NCBI GenBank assembly: GCA_033297205.1 | Contig: MU859199.1 | Location: 32,407 to 96,406 of the forward strand | Origin: Pseudoneurospora amorphoporcata | Lineage: Eukaryota; Ascomycota; Sordariomycetes; Sordariales; Sordariaceae | DNA: 64,000 nucleotides | Direction of reading: 5' to 3' | Shown here: positions 33,150 to 43,309 of the stretch, one piece after another | Layout: every line of letters starts with the position of its first letter | How positions within the stretch are numbered: position 1 is the first letter of the stretch | The notes under the pieces: generated by a model | The model's input: only the letters and a program-made list of their open reading frames with translations | What the model was told of the DNA's origin: nothing | Database searches by the model: none | Made by a program: the position numbers and the translations under genes

Positions 33150-33927
33150 TCTCAGGACGATAGTGAGGCAAGTGTTTGTCGGAAATCGTCAAGATACAAC
33201 GGAAAAGAGCGGATGTCACACAAGTGATGAAACTGGATATACGGATGGGTCAGGTTGGGCCATTGTGGGCTGGGCTCTTCGTCAGGTCGATGGATTGGCG
33301 ACGGTTGTTTCTGTTTTCAGAGATGGATATAAACATCATATGGGCGTGGTTTTTTGAGACTTCTGCTCTTCGAAGCGAAAACACGGGACAGGTCACGTAA
33401 ACGTGAGTATTACCCGACCGTCCTTTTCTTTGCAACAACCACAAGGCGTCCAGTGTCGTTAGGAACATCTCGCTAACGTATCTCTTGCGTTCGTCTTTAG
33501 GAAAAGACCGTTTTACTTCGATCCATGCCAGGTCAGTGTACATGTCTGACACGGGCGTCTGGTGTTGATGGCAGCTTGGAAATATGCTGCATGGATACCT
33601 AGAGGTATATGGTGATGGGTGGTTTGCCCTGAGCATTGTCAGGTGGGGGTGATCTCAGGCGAATGATAGCGACTTTACACACACGCACACACGACCGTCG
33701 CAGCGTATAGTCTATGTTCTAGGCTACGCGTAGCCTGACGAGGAAAACCTTTATTTATGGAGCGAATCAGCTTCTCTTGTATAGATTCCTTTTGTTCTTT
33801 AGAATATGGGGCCTACATTGGTCTTGGCAAACACGAATTACTCCTTTGTTGGAGTCGATATCTCCTTCAATGCATCCCTCGCTCGCCTGTGGTTTCCCTT
33901 TGTAGGGTGGCTCAAGATGCTTTATCT
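33150..33927. other. Convergent spacer
   Basis: 778 bp between the repeat protein (+) and the NatD-like gene (-). No gene supported; includes a CA-rich run (33676-33690). Confidence 0.4.
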
Positions 33928-34954
33928 TCAAGCGAGTGATCTCTCAGATGTGTCGGTCTTAAGCCTCTTGTGTGCCGAAGGCTTGTCAGACGGCCTTTCC
34001 TCAGACGGCTTGTTCTCGGACGATTTGTCCTCCGATGCCTTGACCCCGGAAGGCTTGTTCTCAGACGGCTTGTTCTCGGACGATTTGTCCTCGCATGGTT
34101 TGCTCTCGAGAGGCTTGTCCTCGGAGACCAGCGCTGAACGAACAACAGGCTTACTCATGATAACATAATCCGGCATAACAACCTTTCCCGACCGGAACTT
34201 CCTCGGCCCAGGTGAGATGTCATCCGTCTCAAACCCGTGCCGTTTGTAAAAGCCAAGGGCGCGTTCGTTGGACAGGAAACACGTCAACATAACTTTCGTG
34301 ATCGGAGGCAGATTAGTGGCCGCAATCACATGAAAGCCCATCAGAAGCGAACCGAGTCCGGAGCTATGGCAGGTAGTCAGTTAGGTGTTAGTAGGTGCAC
34401 ATCGCACGCTATGGTGGACTACGACGGAGGATGGGTGAGCGGGATCTGTTTTTATGCTTCATGTTTCCTTACCCCTGCAATTCCGGCTTCAGATGGATTT
34501 CATAGCAGTAGACGACCGGCTGCCCTTCTTCATAGGTAGGCATCAAGGACGTGAAAGCACGGATCGAACCGTCGTTTGATTCGTCTTTTTCTTTGACCAG
34601 GACGTAGCGAAGGCCGGGCGATTTCATTTCCTCCATCTTTTTTCGAGGTTGCCATTTGTCTTTGGAGTTTTGGTAGTCGTCGTAGCTGGTCTCTTTGATC
34701 AGGTCGAAGCATGCTTGGAGTTCTTCCTTGGTGAGCTTGCTGGACTGGACTAGGCTGATGGTGTATGCAGTGCCGGTTTTGGGATGCGTCCATTTTGTTG
34801 TCCAGGGTTTCGGTGGTGGTTGCGCCGCCGCTGGTGATTTGTGTAGTGTGGAGGAAACGGAAGGTTGAAGATAGTCGGAGATGAAATCTTTGTCTGTCTT
34901 GCGATTGGCCCTCTCGATGGGGCTTGTAGGCGCCCGCGGGCGTTTTGGTGCCAT
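33928..34954 (-). CDS. nat4: Histone H2A/H4 N-alpha-acetyltransferase NatD (NAA40/Nat4) with a repetitive tail
   Basis: Two exons, 34954-34473 and 34363-33928, separated by a 109-nt intron, give 305 aa. A basic N-terminus (MAPKRPRAPTSPIERANRK) precedes the GNAT core. Core landmarks are YDDYQNSKDKWQ, VVYCYEIHLKPELQG, the acetyl-CoA loop QGSGLGSLLM (spanning the splice junction), KVMLTCFLSNERALGFYKRHGFE and PDYVIMSK. These correspond to NAA40, the enzyme that acetylates the N-terminal serine of histones H4 and H2A. After the core come about 60 residues of SEDKP/SENKP-like repeats, ending in a basic KRLKTD, which could act as a nuclear signal. The tail is encoded by imperfect tandem DNA repeats, including a 32-bp exact copy pair. 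It is divergent from the LYRM2-like gene, with a 415-bp shared promoter. Confidence 0.88.
34001..34092. repeat. Direct repeat within the NatD tail
   Basis: A 32-bp exact repeat at 34001-34032 and 34061-34092 (60-bp period) within a run of related TCGGACGATTTG/TTGTTCTC units. It encodes the SEDKSSENKP-type repeats at the C-terminus of the acetyltransferase. Confidence 0.9.
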
Positions 34955-35369
34955 GGAATAGGAAAATTAGTGGTGATATTTGATATTTGGAGATGAGAAG
35001 TAACGCACTCGTCGGAGGAGTCGTGTTTGGAGCTCGGTGAAGAATGATGTTGTGTTGAAGTCACGGCGTGGAAATCTGATTTTTGAATGGTCACTTCATT
35101 CTTGAAAACTCTCGAATTCCGCTTCCGGCTCAGGACAGTAACACCATAAGACACAAAGGAGGGAGGTTCACGTAACTTTTATTGAGGGCCTTTCCTATTA
35201 AAGCATAGTCTGCATAAGTATCTATACCTCAACTTTGCTACCACACAATTCGATCCGGTACCTGCCAAGCCTGATCTGCTTGCTCCTTTCACTCATTAGA
35301 ACGATACTACGAATCAACCAAGCTCATCACAGACACACAAACATCATCGGCATTAATAATACCCAATTC
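34955..35369. promoter_or_regulatory. Bidirectional promoter of NatD-like and LYRM2-like genes
   Basis: 415 bp between divergent start codons at 34954 (-) and 35370 (+). No TATA element near either start; both leaders are AC- or CT-rich. No defined factor site recognised. Confidence 0.5.
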
Positions 35370-35846
35370 ATGAACTGCCCTGCACCGCTTCTACGGTGCT
35401 TGCCAGCACTGCGGCTTTGCGTTCGGGGATATGCAAGCCGTCCACGACCTCGTCTGGCGGACACGCTGAGTTTGGAACATGTAAGTCACCCCACCACTCG
35501 CCTCGCAACAATGACTGTTTCCCAACCTACCGTCTCAACTTAGTTTCTCCAAAGAGCCCGAGTCCTGGCCCTGTACCGCCACATCATCCGGGCAACACGC
35601 CGGATCCCAGACCCGGCCACCCGTTCCGAGACAAGAGGGATGGCCCGCGCCGAGTTTGAGAGAAACCGCCATGTCACAGATCTTGTTCGTATTCCTGTTT
35701 CCCTGCCCGATTTCTCATTTTGCTTTGCGTCCCTTTTGCTACTAACGCTGGCCCACTGTCTCACTCACAAGGACCACATTCGCTATCTGCTCTCGACGGG
35801 CAAGACAGAATGGGAGAACATGGAGAGGTATATTGACGGTCTGTAA
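35370..35846 (+). CDS. Mitochondrial LYR-motif protein (LYRM2-like)
   Basis: Three exons, 35370-35480, 35544-35684 and 35772-35846, separated by 63- and 87-nt introns, all phase 0; 108 aa. The N-terminus MNCPAPLLRCLPALRLCVRG is basic and free of acids, fitting a mitochondrial presequence. The LYR motif is in FLQRARVLALYRHIIRATRR (exon 2), followed by RGMARAEFERNRHVTDL, and the family ending DHIRYLLSTGKTEWENMERY (exon 3). That last segment is characteristic of LYRM2. LYR proteins act with the mitochondrial acyl carrier protein in assembling respiratory complexes or Fe-S clusters. No single exon is long, so the gene is easily missed by reading-frame length alone. It converges with bL36m. Confidence 0.88.
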
Positions 35847-36229
35847 CTGAATAAGAGACCATTTCTGGCCTCGGCCGTCACTCACCAGACAACCGTTCCC
35901 CTGAATTCCGAGCCTCAATCCTTGCCGTATTCCCTGGTATCAATCCGGACGACCGGACACTGCTAGGTGCGGCTATGTCGGGCAATCCCCATTCTGGGCG
36001 GGGGAAAATGCCCGTTGCACCGCAGACCTGATATACACGTTCGTTTCTGTATCGGCATGTGAGTCGGCGCTGGTTTTTTTCAGGATCGTCGTTTCGCCTA
36101 ACATATCGTACAGCCCAACCCTCTTTATGTAGACCCGTAAATAACCACAAGACCATGCCCGTTGTCCAGCGCTCATCTTACATACCATGTGTCTCTCTCT
36201 CTCCGTCGTCGATATCCTTGTCGTCATGT
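35847..36229. other. Convergent spacer between LYRM2-like and bL36m genes
   Basis: 383 bp with the 3' ends of two mitochondrial protein genes. No gene seen. Confidence 0.45.
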
Positions 36230-36712
36230 TCACCTGTAACCCTGGCGCTGCTTGTGTCTGGGATTCGCAGGGCAGATGATGTAGAGGTAGCCGTTTTGCC
36301 TCTTGTTGGCCTTGCGACGGACGACCTGTAGATTTCGGGTTGACAGATCAGCCCGGGTCCATCCCTAGAGCGTCCACACTCGCCGACTTCTCCAGATAGC
36401 TCGAGTTCCCACAATATATAATGCTGTGCGTCTCACCTTGCAATGCTCGCAACGCTTCTTGATAGCGGAGTGAACCTTCATGCCCCTCGACTGCTGCTTC
36501 GACTGGAGGCCGTTCTTGGCGCTTTGGGAGACGGCGACGGGTCTGTTATGGGAGCACAATGGGGTGCAGACGTGGCGGGAGAGGAGGCCCTGGGAGAGGC
36601 ATCGTGTCTGGTGTGTCGAGACAACGGTCTTGGTGGTGTTGACGGCGGCGCGAGGGCTCGCCAGGGAAAGCGCGCGCATCGAAGATGCGAGCGACCGGAA
36701 GAGGTTCGACAT
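36230..36712 (-). CDS. rtc6: Mitochondrial large ribosomal subunit protein bL36m
   Basis: Two exons, 36712-36437 and 36325-36230, separated by a 111-nt intron, give 123 aa. About 78 residues of basic, Ser/Arg-rich presequence (MSNLFRSLASSMRALSLASP...) are followed by a complete bL36 domain: MKVHSAIKKRCEHCK in exon 1 and VVRRKANKRQNGYLYIICP with PRHKQRQGYR in exon 2. C-x2-C plus Cys and His residues in this domain normally bind one zinc ion; here CEHC, ICP and PRHK are present. The start at 36712 was chosen over one at 36913 because the upstream part lacks presequence character. It is a component of the mitoribosomal peptidyl-transferase region, equivalent to yeast Rtc6. Confidence 0.93.
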
Positions 36713-37780
36713 GGTGACTTCCTTGGTTATTGAGATTGGCCGACTTGGTCGAGAGTAAGCCTTCCTGCCTGCCTGCCGTTGAGGTGTTGGGTTGAAGGTT
36801 GACGCCGTCGAGGTGCTCGTTCGCTGGAGCGCGCGGAATCGAATTGTCTGCCCACCCGTCAATCGCCAGTGTGGGGTCTGATCAGACGTCGTTATGCGGC
36901 TTTTGAAGTGCATATGTGAATGAATGCCTACTCGGTTGAAGTATATGCGCTTCTCGAGTCAGATCGGCGCACAGAAATGCACAAAAGTTTCCGCAAAGAG
37001 CCCCCGTTAAACGCAGCTTACCTAGTAATTGGGAGCTTATTTTCTTGACACAGACAGTTTGAGTTACTGAGTGGCTAAGCTGTAAGCGGAAGTGAAGGAC
37101 CCGGCATCATGCCCTGCACCTTGTCCCCCGCAACCTTCACTTTCCACGCTGGGAGCCCGCTGTTGGCCTGACAGTCACAGAGCTGAGTGGTGTGACCCTG
37201 GCATCGCGCCGCCGCCGCATACCTTTAGTGCCCGTCGTTCGTTTCCCCCAGGTACACCACCCAACCACGCCAACCTCAACCTTCCACTCCCGTCTCGTCT
37301 TCCTCCCGGGCACCTTTCACTCTTCGCCGTCCACCTTTCCACGGTGACGATACAAACCTAACCGAGAGCCAAGTAATTTGTCACGGGGCTGCCGACACCG
37401 AAGAGAAGCTTAAGGTACTACCTACCTACATCTCCCCCGCCCGGGCCATCGCATATCGATCGATACTCGCTTGGTCACTCTCTTGCGCTCTCGGTAACAG
37501 CCCGCGCCGTCCTCGTCAGGCGCCGTTCGGTTTGCGCCATCCATCACCTTAACCACCATATCGCAACCAGTAGAACCATCCATACCGACAACCTTCGCAA
37601 ACAGCGCCCTTCATACATAACCAAATCCCCAGTATATACCGGTACATACCTAATATTAGTCGCATCCCGCCCGCTAGCGTCAACCCAAGCCAGCTAGGCT
37701 ACTCGCCTCGAGACCGCATTCCTCAAGACCGCGACTCTTCAACCTCCCTCGCCCAAGATATCTTGACTGGCATTGGCACT
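36713..37780. promoter_or_regulatory. Bidirectional promoter region, bL36m and WD40 gene
   Basis: 1.07 kb between divergent starts. The 600 bp before the WD40 start are C-rich and look like a long leader. No factor site recognised. Confidence 0.4.
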
Positions 37781-39624
37781 ATGAACCAGCAGTCGCAGCA
37801 ATATCAGCCGGCGCGCCGACCGGGTGCCTATCCCTCCCACGGCGACGAGCTTCACATGTCGGCACATCAGGGCCCCATACCGTCGCCCCGCGAGTACTCG
37901 TCCTCGGGCGCACCACATATCAAGGTCGAACAGATGCCCGCGAGCCCCCCCAACATGCAGAGCTATCAGAGCGCTGGTGCCGTACCCAATGTTCTGCAGC
38001 CCGGAGGCATGTCGTCTCGTCCGCCTGTGATGCAGTCCAACACGGCCCCTACTCTTCCCACGATGCAACAGTCGGCTGACTACAAGTCCCACGGCTATGA
38101 ACGCTCCAGCCCTGCTGCCCTGGCCTCGAATTCCTATGACGGCGGCAACTCGGCCTACGCCGCCTATAACCCGACTCCTCCAGGTGGCAGCTCTTCGTCA
38201 CAATACATGTCTCCCGCAAGTACCAACAAGTACGCGACCGCTTCGTCATCTCGCAACGTCTCCAACACCCCGCTGGGACTGTCTGATATCCGGCCTCGGG
38301 CTGATTCCAGCCTCTCCGATGGCATGCTTCCCGGTAGCCAGGCCTACGAACTGGCCAATCCCCAGTCTCGCACCAGCAACTACATGGCCCCTTGGGCTAC
38401 GTACGCCTTCGACTGGTGTAAGTGGCGCCCCAGCGCAAACAGTGCCGGCAAGTTGGCCATTGGCAGCTACTTGGAGGATGGTCACAACTATATCCAGATC
38501 TTGGAGGCCAATTTGACGCAAACACCACCCGATGTATATTCCCCGGGCACCTCCAAGTACTCCATGGAATTCACCCGCACAGCCGAGGCTACACATTCAT
38601 ACCCCGTAACGCGCCTGTTGTGGGAACCTCCCTCGTCCCAGAAACAATCAACAGACCTGTTGGCTACCTCAGGGGACCATTTGCGACTGTGGTCTCTTCC
38701 AGCCGATCCCGTGGTCCCTACCAGCGGTTCTTCGATCACGTCTAGAAGCGGCCGTGACGCCCCCATCACCAAGCTCACCCCCTTAGCTCTCTTGTCGAAC
38801 TCCAAGACACCCGATCACACAGCTCCCTTGACCTCGCTCGACTGGAACACCGTTCAGCCCAGCTTGATCATTACATCAAGTATCGACACTACGTGTACCA
38901 TCTGGGATATCCCTTCGCTAACGGCCAAGACTCAACTTATCGCCCATGACAAGGAGGTTTACGACGTTCGCTTCTGCGCAAACAGTGTAGATGTGTTTGT
39001 AAGCTGTGGCCAGGACGGCAGTGTGCGCATGTTCGATCTTCGCAGCCTTGAGCACAGTACTATCATCTACGAGCCCACGGGCAAGGAAGAACGTGGTAAG
39101 TGACACTTGTTGAGTTTCCTGGGTTCCGTATTTATACAACCTGCTGACCAAGATATTTAGACGCTAATGGCGGCCGGATCAGCCCTACGCTGGCTCAGCA
39201 AACCATGTCGCACCCCCCTCCCCTCCTGCGACTGGCCACATCTCCCCACGACCAGCATTTGCTCGCAACCTTCGCGATGGACTCCAATGTCATCCGGATA
39301 CTGGACGTTCGTCAACCAGGACAGGCGTTGCTGGAGCTTCGGGGCCATGGGGGTTCCTTGAACTGCATTGAGTGGTCGCCCACGCGGAGAGGCACGCTTG
39401 CTTCGGGCGGTGACGACTGCCAGGTGCTCATTTGGGACTTGCTCAACCAGCCTTCTGGTTTGAACGCGACAGGACAGCCTGAAAACGCGAGGAGTCCTGT
39501 GGCTAGTTGGCAGTGTGACTATGAAGTTGGAAACCTTGGATGGGTTCCCCCGATGGGCAACGGCGAGTATGGCGATTGGTTGGGAGTCAGCGCAGGACGC
39601 GGTGTTTGGGGCGTTCGGATCTAG
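37781..39624 (+). CDS. WD40-repeat protein of the DCAF7/WDR68/TTG1 family
   Basis: Two exons, 37781-39095 and 39161-39624, separated by a 65-nt intron, give 592 aa. The first 200 residues are Pro/Ser/Gln-rich and probably disordered, an extension absent from the roughly 340-aa animal DCAF7. The propeller begins with YMAPWATYAFDWCKWR. Diagnostic blades include SLIITSSIDTTCTIWDIPSL, VYDVRFCANSVDVFVSCGQD and SVRMFDLRSLEHSTIIYEP, which is nearly invariant from plants to animals, then WSPTRRGTLASGGDDCQVLIW. Members are scaffolds for kinases (DYRK, HIPK) and transcription factors. In filamentous fungi related proteins affect development, but this is family knowledge. The ATG at 37781 is the first in frame. 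Confidence 0.92.
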
Positions 39625-40245
39625 TACGCCGATGAGGCTGCGGATGTAAATCGTAATGGTTCTCGCTCGCGTGACCAGATGTCAACCCAGAGTAGAAGGA
39701 TGGGATGGGTGCATAAGATTCTTTGCGATGGAAAGCACTGTTAATAATGGTTCATAAAGCCGGGCGTTTTTGGGAGATATCCTGTTGCGTACAAGGTTAC
39801 ATTCGAAAAGGCAAAAAGAGAAACAGCATCCTAAACCAGTCCGACTGCTGGCTATAGCCCGGTTAGGGAAGCATTATATAAAACCAGTAAGCGATTGATC
39901 ATTCCCCCTTTCTGGGGCTTAGGCCCCACCCGTACCAAAACAAACAGAAGAATGACACTGATACCTAACTAACACTGACACAGACGTGGAAGGCCTTTAT
40001 AGCCAGGCTACTGTAGTTAGCTGCTCACCTACCTTGCATACATCACTCCAGGACATACCCAGTTTCACGATTTGCGAAGTTTCTTGCTCAGTGGATTTAT
40101 TCGAAACACGCATAAAAAGTAGCACCGGTCATGGGGTTGTGCGCAACAGCCCCGAATTAGTCTGCCGTTTTCAACGACTTTGGTATAAGCTGATTTTGTA
40201 TAACTAAGAGCTGCACTTGCTCGATCTCCAGCAGCAGTGCGGTAA
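39625..40245. other. Convergent spacer
   Basis: 621 bp between the 3' ends of the WD40 gene (+) and the MFS transporter (-). No gene seen. Confidence 0.4.
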
Positions 40246-42351
40246 TCAAGGTTTAGACTTGTTTCCATCGAGCCTTCTCTGCTTGAGGAAGACAGCCAGC
40301 ACAAGTGCAGTGACTGTGCACACGAACGAGAACCCTACGTCATGGTAACAGTGGTTAGTTCTTGCCGTACGTGCCAGAAAGCCGGAAGGAGACTCGCAAA
40401 AGGGAGCAAAAAGGGGGAAACTGACCATGGCTCCACCACAGACCGTCAATATACGACTGGACAACAGCATTTTTAACCTTCTCGATTGCGCCGTCGATAA
40501 AGTCAACGTCAGAAACAGCCTTCGATATGATCTGTGTCTCCAGGATTAGCGATCACCACTCTTTGTACGACGAAACGCACGACACAGGGGCACAAACCTC
40601 GGCAACCTCAGTGCCATCATATCCCAGCTTAAACAGCCTGGTCACAAGGCTCCTTCGAAGAACGGTCTGCATAATTGCACCCGCGGCTGGCAACCCGATC
40701 GTCATCCACACCGTCTGCATCAGATACATGAACGATATAGCAGGTGCCATGTGGGCCGGGTCGATGACCACCTGAAGCGAGATGAACAGCGCGCTGCTCG
40801 CAACCCCCATGCCGAATCCACCGGGGAAGATGTACAGGCTCTCAAGCCAGTTGGTGTTGCCATGCCATCTCAGCATCAGGAGAAGATAGCCGATGGAGGA
40901 GCAGGTCACGGCCCAGACGACGAGGGACTTGTACCGCCCCGATCGCTTGATGGCGGAACCGGAGATGATGCCGCCGACAGCGTTACCCACGACAGCGGGG
41001 ACGAGGTGCGCGCCCGCTACGGTGGCCGAGGGCCGTGGCGTGGATGTCACTTGGAAGTAGAGGGGGACGGTGAACATTATACCCAGCTGGGCAGCCGTCT
41101 GCAATCCTAGGATCAAGAAGGAGAGGATGGCGTCCTTGCTGTGGAAGATCTCCAGCGGTAGGATCGGTTCTTCCTGTCGCTTTTCCACTGCGATGAACAG
41201 GACGAGAAGGACGGCGCTGGCACCGAGCAAGACGAAGATGAGCGGGTGGGACCAGGGAATGTTGACGCCGCCGAGCTCGATGGGAAGAAGAAGGGCTAGC
41301 ACAAGGGTGGCGAAGATGAATGCGCCCTTGAAGTCGATACGGCTGAACTTGCTCTTCTTCAACTGAGCGGCGCTGGCATCTGTCTCGTCGTCTAGCGTGC
41401 TGGTGTGGTTGGGTAGATACGCTGAGCAGAGAATGATGGCGAGGGTTACTGGTGGTACTTGGCCGAGGAAGGACCTATGCGTATCAATGTCAGTGGTTAG
41501 GTATCTGGTGTGGTCAGTGGAAGAAGGGGCTTACCATCGCCATCCGACGACATCTGCCAGCCAACCTCCAAGAGGTCCCCCCGTGCTTCGGCCAAGGGTA
41601 GCTACGAGATTGACGTATGCTCTCCACTGGGCAACTTCTCGGAGAGGGAGCAGATCTAAGGGGTAACTGGCTGTTAGTCGTCGCTGAAAATGATGCGTCG
41701 GTTATTTCAAAGCTCAACTCACCTGTAATGAGCACGGACACGAGTGCAGACATGCCGGAGGCTCCGGCACCGGATACAATTCGACCCAAGACAACCTGCC
41801 ACATGCTCTGGCCAACACCGACGATGGCACAGCCGACCATGAACATGGTATAGGCAATGATCACCATCCTCTTCCGTCCATATATGTCACTTAGCTTTCC
41901 ATACTGTACAGGGCCAAAATGGTCAGCATATGTGCAAAGAGCTGTTCCAATCAGTGGCGTTTCTCACCAAAGTCTGCGTGGCCGCCCCAGCCAGAGAGAA
42001 GCTGATGATGAGCCAGCTAGAGTACTTTAAGGCATTGAACTCGGATGCGATGATTGTATGTGTCGCCAGGAGAATGGACCCATCTGTCTGTGCGACGAAA
42101 ATGCCTAGCAGCATGACAGATATGATCTTGACCACGTTCATATGAGGGCCTTCCTTCAACGACTCGGTCTCCCCGCGTCCAAGACTCCACTCCTCGTCCA
42201 CTTCAGGAACTGGTTCGAGGACTCCATTACCGCTATCTTGTTTAGAAATGCTGTGACAGGCGTGGTAGCCGGAGCCTGGTTGCGCTGTTTCGCTCAAAAG
42301 AGGCTCTCGTTCGGAGAGTTGGGACTGCTCGTCCCCATGGCGTTGAACCAT
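40246..42351 (-). CDS. MFS transporter, Fnx1/VBA-like (vacuolar basic amino acid type)
   Basis: Six exons: 42351-41968, 41903-41723, 41655-41535, 41474-40598, 40531-40426 and 40334-40246. All junctions keep phase; 585 aa. Span 1 is VVKIISVMLLGIFVAQTDGSIL, with the D of the DHA2-type antiporter group. MFS motif A, YGKLSDIYGRKR, is restored at the start of exon 2. Motif C-like GRIVSGAGASGMSALVSVL follows. The N-terminal cytosolic part holds an acidic dileucine-type signal (SEREPLLSE), common in vacuolar membrane proteins. Fission yeast Fnx1 and yeast Vba proteins import basic amino acids into vacuoles; substrate here is unproven. A long hydrophilic segment (SDVDFIDGAIEKVKNAVV) precedes the last span, as in that family. 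It is divergent from the arylsulfatase. Confidence 0.88.
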
Positions 42352-42906
42352 GTTGACCAGTGTTGAGCAACGACCGTCCAAACCAGATGGCAATCCTGGA
42401 CAATATTAGCGGTTTTCTTTGAGTTGTCGCAAGGGCACATACCTGCAGATCTTGGAAAGCGCAAAGAATACGAAGCCTTAAACTCGAACTCGGAAACACG
42501 CTCAAGTAAATAAGGGCAACAACCTTGAGGGTTACTCCACCCGAATGAGATCCATCCCGAACCCGGAGGTCTGACAACCAGTGATCCCCGAGATACGATG
42601 AGGTAAACGAAAGGTCGAGACAATCACGACATAGGTACCTGGATTTCATTAACCGCAGGTCCGGACAACGACACATTTTGGGGACCCTTGAATTGTAAAC
42701 GGGATACTACCCTCCCACGCTCTTTCTGCTTGCCGAAACGACAAAGATGGGCAAATGAAAAGAGAAACCAATTATATCATTGCGAAGTTGGGGTTAGGGT
42801 GCGGGGAAGAGTTGTCATAGTGGAATCCTCTAATAAACGCGCATGCATTGGTGCAATTGCGCCAAACTAGCACGCCATCAATGACTTACACTCGCAACCA
42901 CTAGTG

Positions 42907-43064
42907 TACACCTCTGCCAGCATTTATCTTGTTAGCGCGGTACCGCCACATTACAATATTCAAGGGTACAGAGGTGATGAAGCCACTCATCTTTTGTACG
43001 AAAATTAAAGTTCTTGCCACTTTCCAAAAAACACGCTAACAAGATAAATGCCGGCAGAGGTGTA
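42907..43064. mobile_element. MITE candidate with 31-bp terminal inverted repeats
   Basis: Left arm 42907-42937 and right arm 43034-43064 are inverted copies identical at 30 of 31 positions (mismatch at position 13). The arm starts TACACCTCTGCC and ends CTTGTTAGCG. The 96-bp centre has no coding capacity. Both ends carry TA outermost, as expected if a Tc1/mariner-type transposase duplicated a TA target; the element proper would then be 154 bp. This is a structural call from the sequence; family membership is inferred. It lies between the MFS and arylsulfatase starts, about 245 bp before the latter. Confidence 0.75.
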
Positions 43065-43309
43065 AATGAATAACCGCTTAGCAATCACAGCGCCGGTCCG
43101 GAGCCGCACTGTTTGACTTGAATATCTGACGATGAAGGCATAACATGAGTGAGTTATCCCAACACTGGTTCGGATCATTGATGATTACCGGCTTCCCGAC
43201 CGGTTTACTGCCCCTGTCCTATTTATTGGAACCTCATCATGATTGTTTACAACCCACAACCTGACTGTCTCTCAACTCCCAACACTTTAAATCATACAAG
43301 CCATTCAAA

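Noticed and set aside
43132..43141. ATGAAGGCAT as a CYS3 site
   Set aside because: Palindromic ends match but two of four central positions break the ATGRYRYCAT consensus.
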